The notes beneath the pieces were generated by a model. It saw only the letters and a program-made list of their open reading frames with translations. It had not been told where the DNA came from and did not search any database. The translations under genes were made by a program, and so were the position numbers. Of a DNA stretch of 64,000 nucleotides, positions 41,842 through 51,011 are shown in pieces. Numbering within the stretch: the stretch's first letter is position 1; each line of letters starts with the position of its first letter. Source of the DNA: JAKFWI01 sp031399165 (GTDB taxonomy: Bacteria > Pseudomonadota > Alphaproteobacteria > Caulobacterales > Aquidulcibacteraceae); the NCBI GenBank assembly GCA_031399165.1, contig JANNOO010000046.1, positions 1 to 64,000 on the forward strand. Direction: 5' to 3'.

Positions 41842-43391
41842 AATAGCTGGTGCGCGATGGTGCTGGCCACTTCCTGGCTTGGAGGCGCGCATCGGATTGT
41901 AACCGCGTCGCCAGGGCGTGACCGCGGCGATCTAACCCGCAAGCGGTAAGTCTGGCCGAGCTTCAGTTTCGTGGGCGGGAGGTCGATGTTCCTCCAAGTA
42001 TTGTCCGCGAGGCTGGCGCTGTCGAATGAGCGCTTGGCGATCGTTCGTCCGCGCTCGTCATCGATTGATACGATGATCTGCTTGCTGTTACGCCGCGCAT
42101 AAGTCGCAAAACATAATTGCACGTGACGCAGGCGTGGGCGTTTTGCAACGAAGTGCTGAGCGGCTTCGTGTCGTCCCCAAATCTCGCCGCAGTGTTCGCT
42201 GGTGTCGTACTGAGCGGAAAAGGGCAGGGACGAATCCTCGGCGATGGCCCTGGGCAGTTCGCCGATGTGATTGAGGTAAGCGGAAATCAGACTGATGGTT
42301 TCGCCCCGATTTGACGGGATGCTGACGGCATTGAGATCGCGCCAGACCTGTCTCAGTTTTGCGACGTTCCGTCGGTCGTAAAGGTTGTTCTTCTCGTAAA
42401 ATGCCGGGTCGCCCATTACGACGAGTTTTTGGAATTCGACGTGCGCCGCGCCCAACGCCTGCGCGTTCCGCACGAAGTCCGCGATCCCATCGCAATTATG
42501 CAGGCCAAGCAGCATGTTCATGCGGATTTCCGGCGATTGCGCGCCGATTTTGGCCTTGGCCTCCTGAAGTACGGCGATGCTTCGGCGTACCCGGTCCAGA
42601 GACCCCATGACGCGCGTGGCGGCGTAGACGGCGGGATCAAAACTATCGATCGAGAAGGATACAATGTCGATAAAGCGGAATCGCAACAGGAATTCGGCCC
42701 ATCGCTGGTCAAGGTGTTGGCCGTTGGTCGTAATCCTCAACCGGAAACCGGGAGAAACGTGCTCTCCGAGATCTTGCAACAGTCTTACGAGCGGGTTTCT
42801 GTCGAACGGAATATCGAAGAGCTCCCCGCCCACCAGATCGATGTAGGACAGATAAGGGTAGAGCGCCTTCAGTCGCGTGAGAACGATATCCGGGACGATA
42901 TTGAGCGTGGGTTTCTTGAGTTCCGGAGGTATGATGCCGAAGCAGCACATCGGGCAGCGCAGAGAGCAATAATTATAGAGCTGCAAGGACAGGAAGTCGG
43001 GATACGCCGATAGAGCCGTTTCGCCCGCGGCCCGTTGCTGCGCAAGCATGGATTGGTTTTCGTCGTAAGAAACCGGGCTTTTGTGGGCGGGCGCCTTCGC
43101 ACAGCTTTTGGTCTCAAACGTCGGAAACACATAATCGTCAATGTCGAAATTGGCCGCGTACATATCGGGCCGTTTCGCCGTAAGCCAGCAGCATGTCGGT
43201 GGGCACCCGGTTTCCAGATAACGATCCTCGGCGAACAAGCCGCGTGCCGCTTGTACGGGCGGGGAATTCCAAAATTCCTCTAGCGTCTGCGTAACGAGGC
43301 TGCCTTCGGCCTTCCGCCGGCCGCAAAAGCTGATGGAGCCATCGTTCCAGACAAAAAGCCCGGTCCATGGCGCAGAGCAGATGGACTGCAT
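41838..43391 (-). CDS. Radical SAM protein with N-terminal SPASM-like cysteines
   Basis: 517 aa from ATG 43391 (GGAGG, 6-base spacer). The first ~75 residues resemble a SPASM domain: CSAPWTGLFVWNDGSISFCG, SLVTQTLEEFWNSP and CPPTCCW, with Cys 5, 23, 63, 67, 68. The radical SAM CX3CX2C is C142-SLR-C146-PM-C149, followed by YIDLVGGELF and SFSIDSFDPAVY. The last ~100 residues look like a beta-sandwich. In typical proteins SPASM follows the radical SAM core, so the order is permuted. No precursor peptide, transporter or glycan gene is adjacent. Substrate unknown. Confidence 0.85.
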   Translation of the reverse strand: MQSICSAPWTGLFVWNDGSISFCGRRKAEGSLVTQTLEEFWNSPPVQAARGLFAEDRYLETGCPPTCCWLTAKRPDMYAANFDIDDYVFPTFETKSCAKAPAHKSPVSYDENQSMLAQQRAAGETALSAYPDFLSLQLYNYCSLRCPMCCFGIIPPELKKPTLNIVPDIVLTRLKALYPYLSYIDLVGGELFDIPFDRNPLVRLLQDLGEHVSPGFRLRITTNGQHLDQRWAEFLLRFRFIDIVSFSIDSFDPAVYAATRVMGSLDRVRRSIAVLQEAKAKIGAQSPEIRMNMLLGLHNCDGIADFVRNAQALGAAHVEFQKLVVMGDPAFYEKNNLYDRRNVAKLRQVWRDLNAVSIPSNRGETISLISAYLNHIGELPRAIAEDSSLPFSAQYDTSEHCGEIWGRHEAAQHFVAKRPRLRHVQLCFATYARRNSKQIIVSIDDERGRTIAKRSFDSASLADNTWRNIDLPPTKLKLGQTYRLRVRSPRSRPGDAVTIRCAPPSQEVASTIAHQLF

Positions 43392-43534
43392 GGCGATCCT
43401 CCAAGACACCCCAACATTGCACGCGGCGCTTTTCGGTCAAGCGGGAGTCTGCGGTGCAGAGCGGCAGGTCGGTTCTGGGCCTTGATTTGCATGGCGCCGC
43501 ATGCTGCTTGCGCCGACTGACACGGGAATGATTG

Positions 43535-45070
43535 ATGGCCGGCAAGGCGGTTCTTGGCATTGAGAACGGCATGTTCTCGCACGGCTCCGCGCCGGTGTTC
43601 GAGAATGTCACGTTCATGCTTGATGACTCGCGCACGGGGCTGGTGGGGGAGAACGGCGCCGGCAAGACCACGCTGCTGAAATGCCTGACGGGCGAGGCTG
43701 ATCTGAACAGGGGGCAGATCATCCGCTCCAGCTCGCTGCATTTTGCCTATCTGGCGCAGGACATTCCCGACGAGCTGCAAAAGCTCACCGTGCGCCAGGT
43801 GCTGGAACGCTCGCTCGCGCGCGTGCAGGGCCATGACGATTGGAAGATCGACGTTCTGCTCGATGAAATGCACATCGCGTATGAGGATGGCGAGCGCCTG
43901 TTCTCCACGTTCTCCGGCGGCTGGCAGCGGCTGATGCTGATCGCGGCCGCCACGAGCCTCGAAGAGCCGGACATCCTGATCCTCGACGAGCCGACCAACC
44001 ACCTCGATATCGCGCATCTCAATCGCCTTGAGGACTGGCTGCTGAACAACACGCGTGTGCCGATGCTGATCGTCAGTCACGACCGCGAGTTCCTCAACAA
44101 GATCACCAACCGCACGATCTTCCTGCGCCCCGATGGCGCGCACGTATTCAAGGCGCCGTTCGCGCAGGCGCGCGAGGAATTGCTCCAGCGCGACGAAGCC
44201 AACGCCAAGCAGCGCCACCTCGAAGGAAAAGAGATCGACCGGCTGCACAAGATGGCCATGCGCTACAAGGCGTGGGGCGTGCTCAACTCGAACTTCCACA
44301 AGCGCCAGAAGGCGACCGAAAAGCGCATCGACCGGCTGAAGGATGAGCGCACGGAAGCGTTCGTCGCCAAGGATCGCGAACTGAAGCTCAGCGATGCGGG
44401 GATGGAAGCCAAGGTCGCGCTGCGGCTGGAAAACCTTACAGTGACGACGCCGGACAAATCCCGCGTGCTGTACAAGATTGACCGGCTGTTGATCCGTCCG
44501 GGCGAGCGCATCGCGCTGCTCGGCGCCAACGGGGCGGGGAAAACGATGCTGCTCAGCGCCATCGCCGCAGCCTACGATCCGAAGCGCGAGCATTACGACA
44601 GCACCAGCCCGATCCGCTTCAGCCCTTCGGCCAAGACGGTGTTTTTCGATCAGCGGATGAAGCAATTGCCGCTGGATACAACGCCGCTGGCTTACGTGAC
44701 CGAGGGCAATGTCGTCAGCCGCTCCAACGCAAGCGCGGTGCTGGCGAAGGCGGGCTTTTCGTATGAACGCTCGCAGAACCCGATCAAGGGGCTGAGCTAT
44801 GGCGAACGCTCGCGCCTGATCTTCCTGCGCATGCGTCTGCTGCAGCCAAACTTCTACCTGCTCGACGAGCCAACCAATCACCTTGATATCGAGGGCCAGG
44901 AAGATCTGGAGACGCAGCTGGAAGAGGCGGAGGTCGCCTGCCTGTTCGTCAGCCACGATCGCTTCTTCACGCGCAACGCCGCGACGCGCTTCTTGGAAAT
45001 CCGCAACGGCAAACTGGTCGCGATCGAAGATTCAGATGAGTTCTTCGAGCGCCAGAAGCTGGCTGCCTGA
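43535..45070 (+). CDS. ABC-F family ATPase
   Basis: 511 aa from ATG 43535. Two ABC domains: Walker A GENGAGKTTLL and GANGAGKTMLL; signature FSGGWQRL (N-domain) and a changed LSYGERSRL (C-domain); Walker B LILDEPTNHLDI and LLDEPTNHLDI; a charged linker between. ABC-F proteins are soluble, act on the ribosome (EttA/Uup/Yhe types) or protect against antibiotics. This one is nearest the Uup/YheS-like type, but subfamily is not fixed. Confidence 0.93.
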   Translation: MAGKAVLGIENGMFSHGSAPVFENVTFMLDDSRTGLVGENGAGKTTLLKCLTGEADLNRGQIIRSSSLHFAYLAQDIPDELQKLTVRQVLERSLARVQGHDDWKIDVLLDEMHIAYEDGERLFSTFSGGWQRLMLIAAATSLEEPDILILDEPTNHLDIAHLNRLEDWLLNNTRVPMLIVSHDREFLNKITNRTIFLRPDGAHVFKAPFAQAREELLQRDEANAKQRHLEGKEIDRLHKMAMRYKAWGVLNSNFHKRQKATEKRIDRLKDERTEAFVAKDRELKLSDAGMEAKVALRLENLTVTTPDKSRVLYKIDRLLIRPGERIALLGANGAGKTMLLSAIAAAYDPKREHYDSTSPIRFSPSAKTVFFDQRMKQLPLDTTPLAYVTEGNVVSRSNASAVLAKAGFSYERSQNPIKGLSYGERSRLIFLRMRLLQPNFYLLDEPTNHLDIEGQEDLETQLEEAEVACLFVSHDRFFTRNAATRFLEIRNGKLVAIEDSDEFFERQKLAA

Positions 45071-45136
45071 AAAGCTCAGAAAATCAGAGGCGCGACGCTC
45101 GCGCGCCGCGCCCCCGCACTTTGCACTGCGCTATGA

Positions 45137-47479
45137 TCAGAACGCGTAGCGGGCGACCAGTTGATAGACCGGCCCGGCGCTCTCAGTTTCAAGTTCGTAT
45201 TCGTCGAAACTCCGCGCCCGCTGATCGGCGGCGGTGAGGAATTTGTTGAACGTTTCGTCCTTGGTTTCGTCCAGCAGGTTCGAGCCGGTGAAGCGGATCG
45301 TGAAGCGCTCGCCAATGCGGTGCTCGACGAAGACCTCCAGATCGGGACCATAAGAGGTTATGACCTCCTCGCTCACGATCCGGCTGAACGCATCGCCCTG
45401 TTTGCGATAAGTGGCGCCGAACGAGCTGTTCAGCATCGGCAAATCCTGGATGAAACCGATGTTAAACACCGACTCGGCCTGCGAGTTGAAGGTGCGCGAG
45501 CCGAATTCGTCATCGACATCGCTGTCGAGCCACGAATAGTTCAGGAACACGCCGGTGTTGTCCAATCCGATTAACGAGAGCGGCGTGGAGAGATCGAACT
45601 CAGCGCCCCAGACCGAGCCTTCGCCCGTGTTGCGCGCGGAGTAGACGAAGCGGTTCGCCGCCGCGGGCGCCGCCACGGACGCACTGCCACGAGCGCCGGT
45701 GTTGTAGATTTCGATGAGATCGGAAACATCACGGTAGAAGAAGTTCAGGCCCGCAATGCCGGCTTTGCCGATACGGCGCTCGTAACCGAGGTCAAAGCCC
45801 CAAGCCGTTTCAGGCTCAAGCGCAGGATTGCCCTCGAAATCGTTCTCGCCGAGTTCTTCCTCCAACGTCGCCGGGGAAAGGAACCCAAAGCTCGGATAGC
45901 GCACCGTGCGCGCCGCAGAAGCCAGGATGCGATCGACCGGCGTGATGCTCCATTTCATATGGACGGAAGGCAACAGGATTTCCGAAGACGCTTCCGCCGA
46001 TGCGCCAGCGGTGCGGTCGTCGATCGTGGTTTCGGTAGTTTCGTAGCGCAGGCCGGTTTCCCATTCGATCGCACCGGCCTTGCCGGACAGCATCACATAC
46101 GGGTCGAGGCGTTCACGTGTTATTGTGTTGTCGCCGCCAGGGACAGCGGTGAGAGGGCCGTCGGCCGGAATGAGGCTCGCCGCCGGACGCGCGCCGGGCG
46201 TGTTGGACCCGGCCGCCAGATTGAAGCGGATGCGCGGAATCTCGCGCACCAGATTCTCGCGCTCCTTGTTTTCGTATTGCACGCCGAACTCAAGCGTGTT
46301 TTCGCCGAGCGGCATCTTGTGTTCGAGCTTGGCGCTAAATTCCTGGTCTTCCAGATTGGTGCGCGAAGCATCGCGCGTGAAGCGGTCGCCTTCCGGGTAA
46401 GGGATGGCGTCGCGGCGGAATTCGTTTTCTTCCTCAAACTCGAACGCGTCGTTCGTAAAGCGCGCGAAGCCGAGCTTCATGGCCGTCTCTCCGCCCAGCA
46501 GCGAGAATGTGTAGCCGCCGCTGAGCGAATAGCTTTCCTGCTCAATATCAAGGTCGTTGTCGTTGACAGTGAGGATGTTCGCCGGCGCGACGACGCCGCC
46601 GTTGTATTCGATGGAATCTTCGTCTTGCGTGCGGTCGGTCTTTACATAGAAGCCGTTCAACTTCAATTCGCCGCCGGCCAGCGGCGATATCCAGCTGAAA
46701 TTGCCGGAATAATCAGTGCCGTCGCGTATGTCGGTCTGCACTTCCGAATTGTTGAGCGCGGCGCCAGGCGCGTCATAGCGCAGGCTCAGCTTGTCTTTCG
46801 GGTTGTGGCGATCCTGCAAGTTAGCGCCGACCATCAGCCGGCCCGCGCCGACAGCGCCTCCCCAGACGCCGCCCAGCGTCTTGCCCCAGGTTTCGTCATT
46901 GGGGAAGTAAAGCGCGCCGGCGCGGATATAGCCGCCGTCGAGCGTAAAGGCGTCGCGCATCACAATGTTGATCGCGCCCGCGACGGCGTCGCCCGAGCGG
47001 TTGGCCGATGGGCTGCGTACGATTTCGACGCGCTCGATCAGTTCGGCTGGGATGCGATCGACGAAGAACGCGCCGTCTGCGCCGTTGCCGAAGGCGCCCG
47101 AGCTGTCGCCCGCGCCCGGCACGCGCTCGCCATTGATCAGAATTTGCGTGTAGGCCGGATCAAGGCCGCGCAGGCGCACGCCGTCGCTTTCCAGCACGTC
47201 GGACAGGAAGCTGACGCTGGGAACGCGCTTCAGCGCATCGCCGGCCGTTAGCGGCTCGAAACGCTGAAAATAATCCAGGCCGTAATCGAGGACCGGCGAA
47301 GGACCATCAGTGCGGTTGCGGTACGCGATCTGGCCTTGGACGACGATCGCTTCAGAGCTTACCGGCTCCCGCGTCGCGATCGGCGCGTCGGCGCTTTGCG
47401 CGTGCGCCATGCCCGCCGACAGCGCGACCATGCTCACGACACCGAGCACGCGCTGCACGTAATTACGTCCTTGATTCAT
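45137..47479 (-). CDS. TonB-dependent outer membrane receptor (phytase-linked)
   Basis: 780 aa. Signal peptide ending MAHAQ; TonB-box-like SEAIVVQGQ; plug domain with AGDALKRVPSVSFLSDV, LRGLDPAYTQILINGERV and ELIERVEIVRSPSANRSGDA; 22-strand barrel ending in F (YQLVARYAF). It is divergent from a beta-propeller phytase 45 bases away; such receptor/phytase pairs are known in aquatic and soil bacteria, so phytate or a lower inositol phosphate is the likely ligand. Confidence 0.93.
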   Translation of the reverse strand: MNQGRNYVQRVLGVVSMVALSAGMAHAQSADAPIATREPVSSEAIVVQGQIAYRNRTDGPSPVLDYGLDYFQRFEPLTAGDALKRVPSVSFLSDVLESDGVRLRGLDPAYTQILINGERVPGAGDSSGAFGNGADGAFFVDRIPAELIERVEIVRSPSANRSGDAVAGAINIVMRDAFTLDGGYIRAGALYFPNDETWGKTLGGVWGGAVGAGRLMVGANLQDRHNPKDKLSLRYDAPGAALNNSEVQTDIRDGTDYSGNFSWISPLAGGELKLNGFYVKTDRTQDEDSIEYNGGVVAPANILTVNDNDLDIEQESYSLSGGYTFSLLGGETAMKLGFARFTNDAFEFEEENEFRRDAIPYPEGDRFTRDASRTNLEDQEFSAKLEHKMPLGENTLEFGVQYENKERENLVREIPRIRFNLAAGSNTPGARPAASLIPADGPLTAVPGGDNTITRERLDPYVMLSGKAGAIEWETGLRYETTETTIDDRTAGASAEASSEILLPSVHMKWSITPVDRILASAARTVRYPSFGFLSPATLEEELGENDFEGNPALEPETAWGFDLGYERRIGKAGIAGLNFFYRDVSDLIEIYNTGARGSASVAAPAAANRFVYSARNTGEGSVWGAEFDLSTPLSLIGLDNTGVFLNYSWLDSDVDDEFGSRTFNSQAESVFNIGFIQDLPMLNSSFGATYRKQGDAFSRIVSEEVITSYGPDLEVFVEHRIGERFTIRFTGSNLLDETKDETFNKFLTAADQRARSFDEYELETESAGPVYQLVARYAF

Positions 47480-47523
47480 TTTTCAGTCCCCACCAGAAAG
47501 AGCGCGGCGTTTAGGGGGCTTGT

Positions 47524-48609
47524 GTGACAACTCCAATTCAACTTTGTGACAATTACTCGCGTGGCGTTGTGCGCCTTTTGCGTCTGCGTTTTCTCGTTGC
47601 TGTGTCTTGCTCTGTTGCGCTAGCCGCATGCGCACACGCGCCTTCAGTTTCTGCGGTCCGCGAGACCGCTGCTGTGTCCCAGGTGGGCGATGCGGCCGAC
47701 GATCCAGCGATCTGGGTTGCGCCGCAGGCCGATCAAAGCCTCGTGATCGCGACGCAAAAAAAAGGCGGCCTCTACGTTTTCGATCTTGCGGGAAAGATTG
47801 TGCAGGAAGCGCCCGGCGGATTGCCGAACAATGTCGATCTGCGCCCGGAATTTCCGTGGCGTGATGGCGCGGGCGTGCTGGTCGGGGCAAGCGATCGTAG
47901 CGACAATGCGATTGTGCTCTGGCGGTTTGATCCGCAGACGCGCCAACTCGACGCCAATCCGCGCGCGCGGATCGCGACAGGATTTCCGGAGGTATACGGC
48001 TTCTGCCTCGGGCGTATCGGCGCCGATTGGGTGGCGGTCGCGACCGGCAAGGTTGGTGAAGTTGGCGTATGGCGCCTGACGCTGGGCGAGAACGGCGCCG
48101 TGCAGGGCGCGCGCATTGTCGATTTCAATCTGGGCTCGATCACCGAGGGCTGCGTCGTCGATGATGAAGCCGGAACGCTCTATCTGGGCCAGGAATTGGT
48201 CGGCATCTGGCGCACGCCGCTCAACGATTCCACCGGCGCGGCGCGCAAATTGATCGACCGCGTCGGCGGCGGCCAGCTCGTCGCCGATGTCGAGGGGCTC
48301 ACGATTTATCTCGGCCCCAACGGCGCCGGTTATCTGATCGCCTCGGTGCAAGGGCGCTCGCACTTCGCCGTTTATGACCGCGGCGGCGAGAACGCCTATC
48401 GCGGCTCATTCCGCATCGGCGCTTCGGCGGATGGTCTTGCAGATCGGGTGTCCGGCACGGACGGGATCGACGTAACCTCCGTCCCGCTCGGTCCGGATTA
48501 TCCCGCGGGTATGTTCGTTGCACAGGACGACGAAAACAAATCGCCAGCCACGCTGCAGAACTTCAAATACGTATCCTGGGCCGATATCGCCGCAACGCTG
48601 GGGCTGTGA
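47524..48609 (+). CDS. Beta-propeller phytase (3-phytase), lipoprotein
   Basis: 361 aa; start uncertain between GTG 47524 and GTG 47569. The lipobox LAAC (SVALAACAHAP) follows a hydrophobic stretch. BPP pattern: DAADDPAIWVAP, LVIATQKKGGLYVFDLAGK, NNVDLRPEF, EVYGFCLG, SITEGCVVDDEAGTLYLGQE, DVEGLTIYLG and GTDGIDVTS. It hydrolyses phytate in a calcium-dependent way, anchored to the outer membrane or periplasmic face. Divergent from the TonB receptor. Confidence 0.93.
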   Translation: MTTPIQLCDNYSRGVVRLLRLRFLVAVSCSVALAACAHAPSVSAVRETAAVSQVGDAADDPAIWVAPQADQSLVIATQKKGGLYVFDLAGKIVQEAPGGLPNNVDLRPEFPWRDGAGVLVGASDRSDNAIVLWRFDPQTRQLDANPRARIATGFPEVYGFCLGRIGADWVAVATGKVGEVGVWRLTLGENGAVQGARIVDFNLGSITEGCVVDDEAGTLYLGQELVGIWRTPLNDSTGAARKLIDRVGGGQLVADVEGLTIYLGPNGAGYLIASVQGRSHFAVYDRGGENAYRGSFRIGASADGLADRVSGTDGIDVTSVPLGPDYPAGMFVAQDDENKSPATLQNFKYVSWADIAATLGL

Positions 48610-48630
48610 CCGGCGTTGGTTGTGCCGCAA

Positions 48631-48672
48631 ACGGAACGCGCCGCAACGCATTGAGCGTTGCGGCGCTTCCGT
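48631..48672. terminator. Bidirectional hairpin between phytase and urcA genes
   Basis: ACGGAA, one bulged C, GCGCCGCAACGC, loop ATTGA, then GCGTTGCGGCGC and TTCCGT: an 18-bp stem with a single bulge. No long T-run, but it is very stable and lies between convergent genes. Confidence 0.75.
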
Positions 48673-48681
48673 TGCGGTCTG

Positions 48682-49017
48682 TTAGCGAGAAGCCAAAGTC
48701 TCGCTTAGGACGATCATTTTCTTGTCGCCATTGAGCTGCTCGACGTAGGCGGCCAGCGCGGGTATTTCCGCAACCGCTTCTTGCACGGAGGCCTGCTCGC
48801 ATTCTTTCCTGAGGACGTATTGTTGTATGTGGAGCAGACTGAACTCCTCGCGGCACACTTTCAGCGCCGCCGCGGTGATCTTTTGGTGCAGAGTGGCGAT
48901 TGATGCTTCGCTCGCCAGGTCATCTTGCGTGTAGGGCACGACGACGCGGTCTGCCGCGAAGGCTTGTGAGGTAGCGAGGCAGCCGACAAAAAAGGCTGAA
49001 AGAAGTAAAGAGCGCAT
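48682..49017 (-). CDS. UrcA-family secreted protein
   Basis: 111 aa. Signal peptide MRSLLLSAFFVGCLATSQAF ending AFA. Mature part: VVPYTQDDLASEASIATLHQ, AAALKVCREEF, a second Cys (RKECEQASVQEAV) and a C-terminal short helix. UrcA proteins are small secreted proteins typical of sphingomonads and Caulobacter; roles are unknown. Confidence 0.88.
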   Translation of the reverse strand: MRSLLLSAFFVGCLATSQAFAADRVVVPYTQDDLASEASIATLHQKITAAALKVCREEFSLLHIQQYVLRKECEQASVQEAVAEIPALAAYVEQLNGDKKMIVLSETLASR

Positions 49018-49260
49018 ATTACATTTTCCTTCTTGATAATCCCTCTCGCTCTGGCCGCACCTCCCGCCGTTTCTGGTTGTGGTGGTATCGGCGGTCGTTT
49101 AGGCGGCTTCCATAAAATAAATGAGACAGCGTCATTAATTTTGTGAATGGACGGGCTCAGCCTAAACGGCGGTCACTTGAGCCCAAATCAGGGGCAGCGT
49201 AGCCCGCCCTCGCCCTGTGAAGAACATTTCGTAAACCTCGAATCCCCATAAGCATTTCCC
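49018..49260. other. Intergenic region urcA / ruvC
   Basis: 243 bases with an inverted pair GTTTAGGC (from 49097) and GCCTAAAC (from 49160) and an AT-rich segment (CATAAAATAAATGAGACAG). It must hold the divergent promoters of urcA and ruvC; the lexA-like sites were not recognised. No gene seen. Confidence 0.5.
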
Positions 49261-49758
49261 ATGTCCGGCTTGCGCCTTATGGGAATTGATCCTGGCTTGC
49301 AGAAATGCGGGTGGGGGATCGTCATCTCTGACGGGCAGCGGCTTTCTTATGTCGCCCATGGCGTGATCAAGCCGCCGACGCAGATTTCACTGGCGGAGCG
49401 GTTGCTGGTGCTGATGCGGGAGCTGAGCGCGGTGATCGGCGCGCATGAGCCGCACGAGGCGGCTGTGGAGGAAACCTTTGTCAATGCCAATGCGCGCTCG
49501 GCGCTGGCGCTGGGCCAGGCGCGCGGGGCGGCGATGATCGCGCCGGCGCAGGCGGGGCTGCCGGTTGCGGAATATTCCCCGGCCGTGATCAAGAAGGCGC
49601 TGGTCGGCAACGGCCAGGCCGATAAGGATCAGGTGGCGTTCATGGTGCGGCGGCTTCTGCCGGCGGCAGGAGCGGTCAGCGCCGACGGCGCCGATGCGCT
49701 GGCGGTGGCTTTGTGCCACGCCTCGCACAGCGCTTACCGGAGGAAGACCGGCGGATGA
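49261..49758 (+). CDS. ruvC: Holliday junction endonuclease RuvC
   Basis: 165 aa. Catalytic acids: Asp10 (MGIDPGLQ), Glu70/71 (AAVEETFVN), Asp142 and Asp145 (ADGADALAVALCH). Resolves Holliday junctions, with RuvAB. First gene of the ruv group, 7 bases before ruvA. Confidence 0.97.
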   Translation: MSGLRLMGIDPGLQKCGWGIVISDGQRLSYVAHGVIKPPTQISLAERLLVLMRELSAVIGAHEPHEAAVEETFVNANARSALALGQARGAAMIAPAQAGLPVAEYSPAVIKKALVGNGQADKDQVAFMVRRLLPAAGAVSADGADALAVALCHASHSAYRRKTGG

Positions 49759-49765
49759 TTGGCCA

Positions 49766-50380
49766 ATGATTGGATTGCTAAAAGGCGTCGTCGCCGCCAT
49801 TGGCGAAGACAGCGCGCTGATCGAGGTCAATGGCGTCGGTTACGTCGTGCAGGCGGGCGGGCGCACGCTCGCGCGCATGGTCATTGGCGAAACCACGATC
49901 GTGCATATCGAAACCCATGTGCGCGAAGACGCGATCAAGTTGTTCGGCTTTCTGTCGGAAGAAGAGCGCGCCTGGTTCGTTCATCTGCAATCGGTGCCGA
50001 GCGTCGGCGCCAAGGTGGCAGTGAACATCATCGACGCGCTGACGCCGCAGGATTTGATGGACGCGGTGGCGCTGGGCGATAAGGCCAGCGTTTCGCGCGC
50101 CAATGGCGTGGGCCCCAAGCTCGCCGCGCGCATCGTGCAGGAACTGGCCGGCAAAGCGCCCGCGCGGGGCTTCATGGCCAGCGATTTCGCGGCTTCGCCG
50201 AAAGCTGCCGCAAGCTCTGGATCGAGGGCGCCGCGCAGCGATGCGGTTTCCGCTCTGGTCAATCTCGGTATCGATCAAGCCACCGCCTCGCGCGCTGTCG
50301 CGGCGGCGATGAAGACGTTCGATGAAGACCCTTCGACGCCGGAATTGATCCGCGTCGCGTTAAGGGAAGTGAACCGCTAG
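49766..50380 (+). CDS. ruvA: Holliday junction branch migration protein RuvA
   Basis: 204 aa from ATG 49766. MIGLLKGVVAAIGEDSALIE, GVGYVVQ, ERAWFVHLQSVPSVGAKVAV (first HhH) and GVGPKLAARIVQELAGK (second HhH) and a C-terminal domain III (DAVSALVNLGIDQATASRAV) that contacts RuvB. Tetramer binding the four-way junction. Confidence 0.97.
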   Translation: MIGLLKGVVAAIGEDSALIEVNGVGYVVQAGGRTLARMVIGETTIVHIETHVREDAIKLFGFLSEEERAWFVHLQSVPSVGAKVAVNIIDALTPQDLMDAVALGDKASVSRANGVGPKLAARIVQELAGKAPARGFMASDFAASPKAAASSGSRAPRSDAVSALVNLGIDQATASRAVAAAMKTFDEDPSTPELIRVALREVNR

Positions 50381-50416
50381 CGTCTTCAGCGCTTGGTGCG
50401 TTGGATCGAGGGTGAC

Positions 50417-50995
50417 ATGGACCGCAACGATGTTCGCGAAAAGAGCCGCAAGGCTTTGTCTGGCGGCAAAGTAAAGCTCGTCGAGCTAACGCTCGATGCG
50501 CCGCGCCAGTTCGGCGGGATGATGGAAAATATCTCGCGCGAGATCGTTCTGCGCGAGGACGCGGCGGCGGCGCTGGTGCATGACGTTCAGCGCGATCTCT
50601 TCATTCTGTGCGAGCAGTTTCGCTTTGCCGCCTATGAACGCGGCGAGGGCTGGCTGGTCGAACTGGTCGCGGGCAAGGTCGACGGCGATGAAACGCCGGA
50701 GGCGTGCATCAAACGCGAGATCGAAGAAGAGATCGGCTACCGCGCCCATAAGGTTGAGCCGGTGACGATGTATTACCCCGCGCCGGGCTATTCGACCGAG
50801 CGGATGCACCTTTTCTATGCGCCAGTGAAAACCGCCGATTTGGTCAAGGCCGATGCGCGGGGTGTGGACGAGGGCGAGGACATCCGCCGCGTGGAATTGC
50901 CGCGCGCGGAATTCCTGGATCGGCTGGATAAGCGTGACTTCCTCGACAATAAGGTGCTGGCCATGAGCGGCTGGGCGATTAAACGGTTCGGCTAG
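50417..50995 (+). CDS. Nudix hydrolase (ADP-ribose/GDP-mannose pyrophosphatase type)
   Basis: 192 aa from ATG 50417. Nudix box GKVDGDETPEACIKREIEEE continues with IGY. ELVAGKVDGDE and the C-terminal YSTERMHLFYAPV match the NudF/NudK type, which hydrolyses ADP-ribose or nucleotide sugars to monophosphates. It lies between ruvA and ppa. Confidence 0.9.
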   Translation: MDRNDVREKSRKALSGGKVKLVELTLDAPRQFGGMMENISREIVLREDAAAALVHDVQRDLFILCEQFRFAAYERGEGWLVELVAGKVDGDETPEACIKREIEEEIGYRAHKVEPVTMYYPAPGYSTERMHLFYAPVKTADLVKADARGVDEGEDIRRVELPRAEFLDRLDKRDFLDNKVLAMSGWAIKRFG

Positions 50996-51011
50996 CAGGA
51001 GAGATCAGCAC

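Noticed and set aside
40993..41892. 299-aa minus-strand ORF opposite yebC
   Set aside because: Antisense shadow of YebC.
43280..44956. 558-aa minus-strand ORF opposite the ABC-F gene
   Set aside because: Mirror of the ABC-F coding frame; repetitive Arg/Leu/Gln composition and no motif.
45959..47251. 430-aa plus-strand ORF inside the TonB receptor gene
   Set aside because: Antisense to a clear TonB receptor; composition is that of a reversed beta-barrel gene, no signal peptide.
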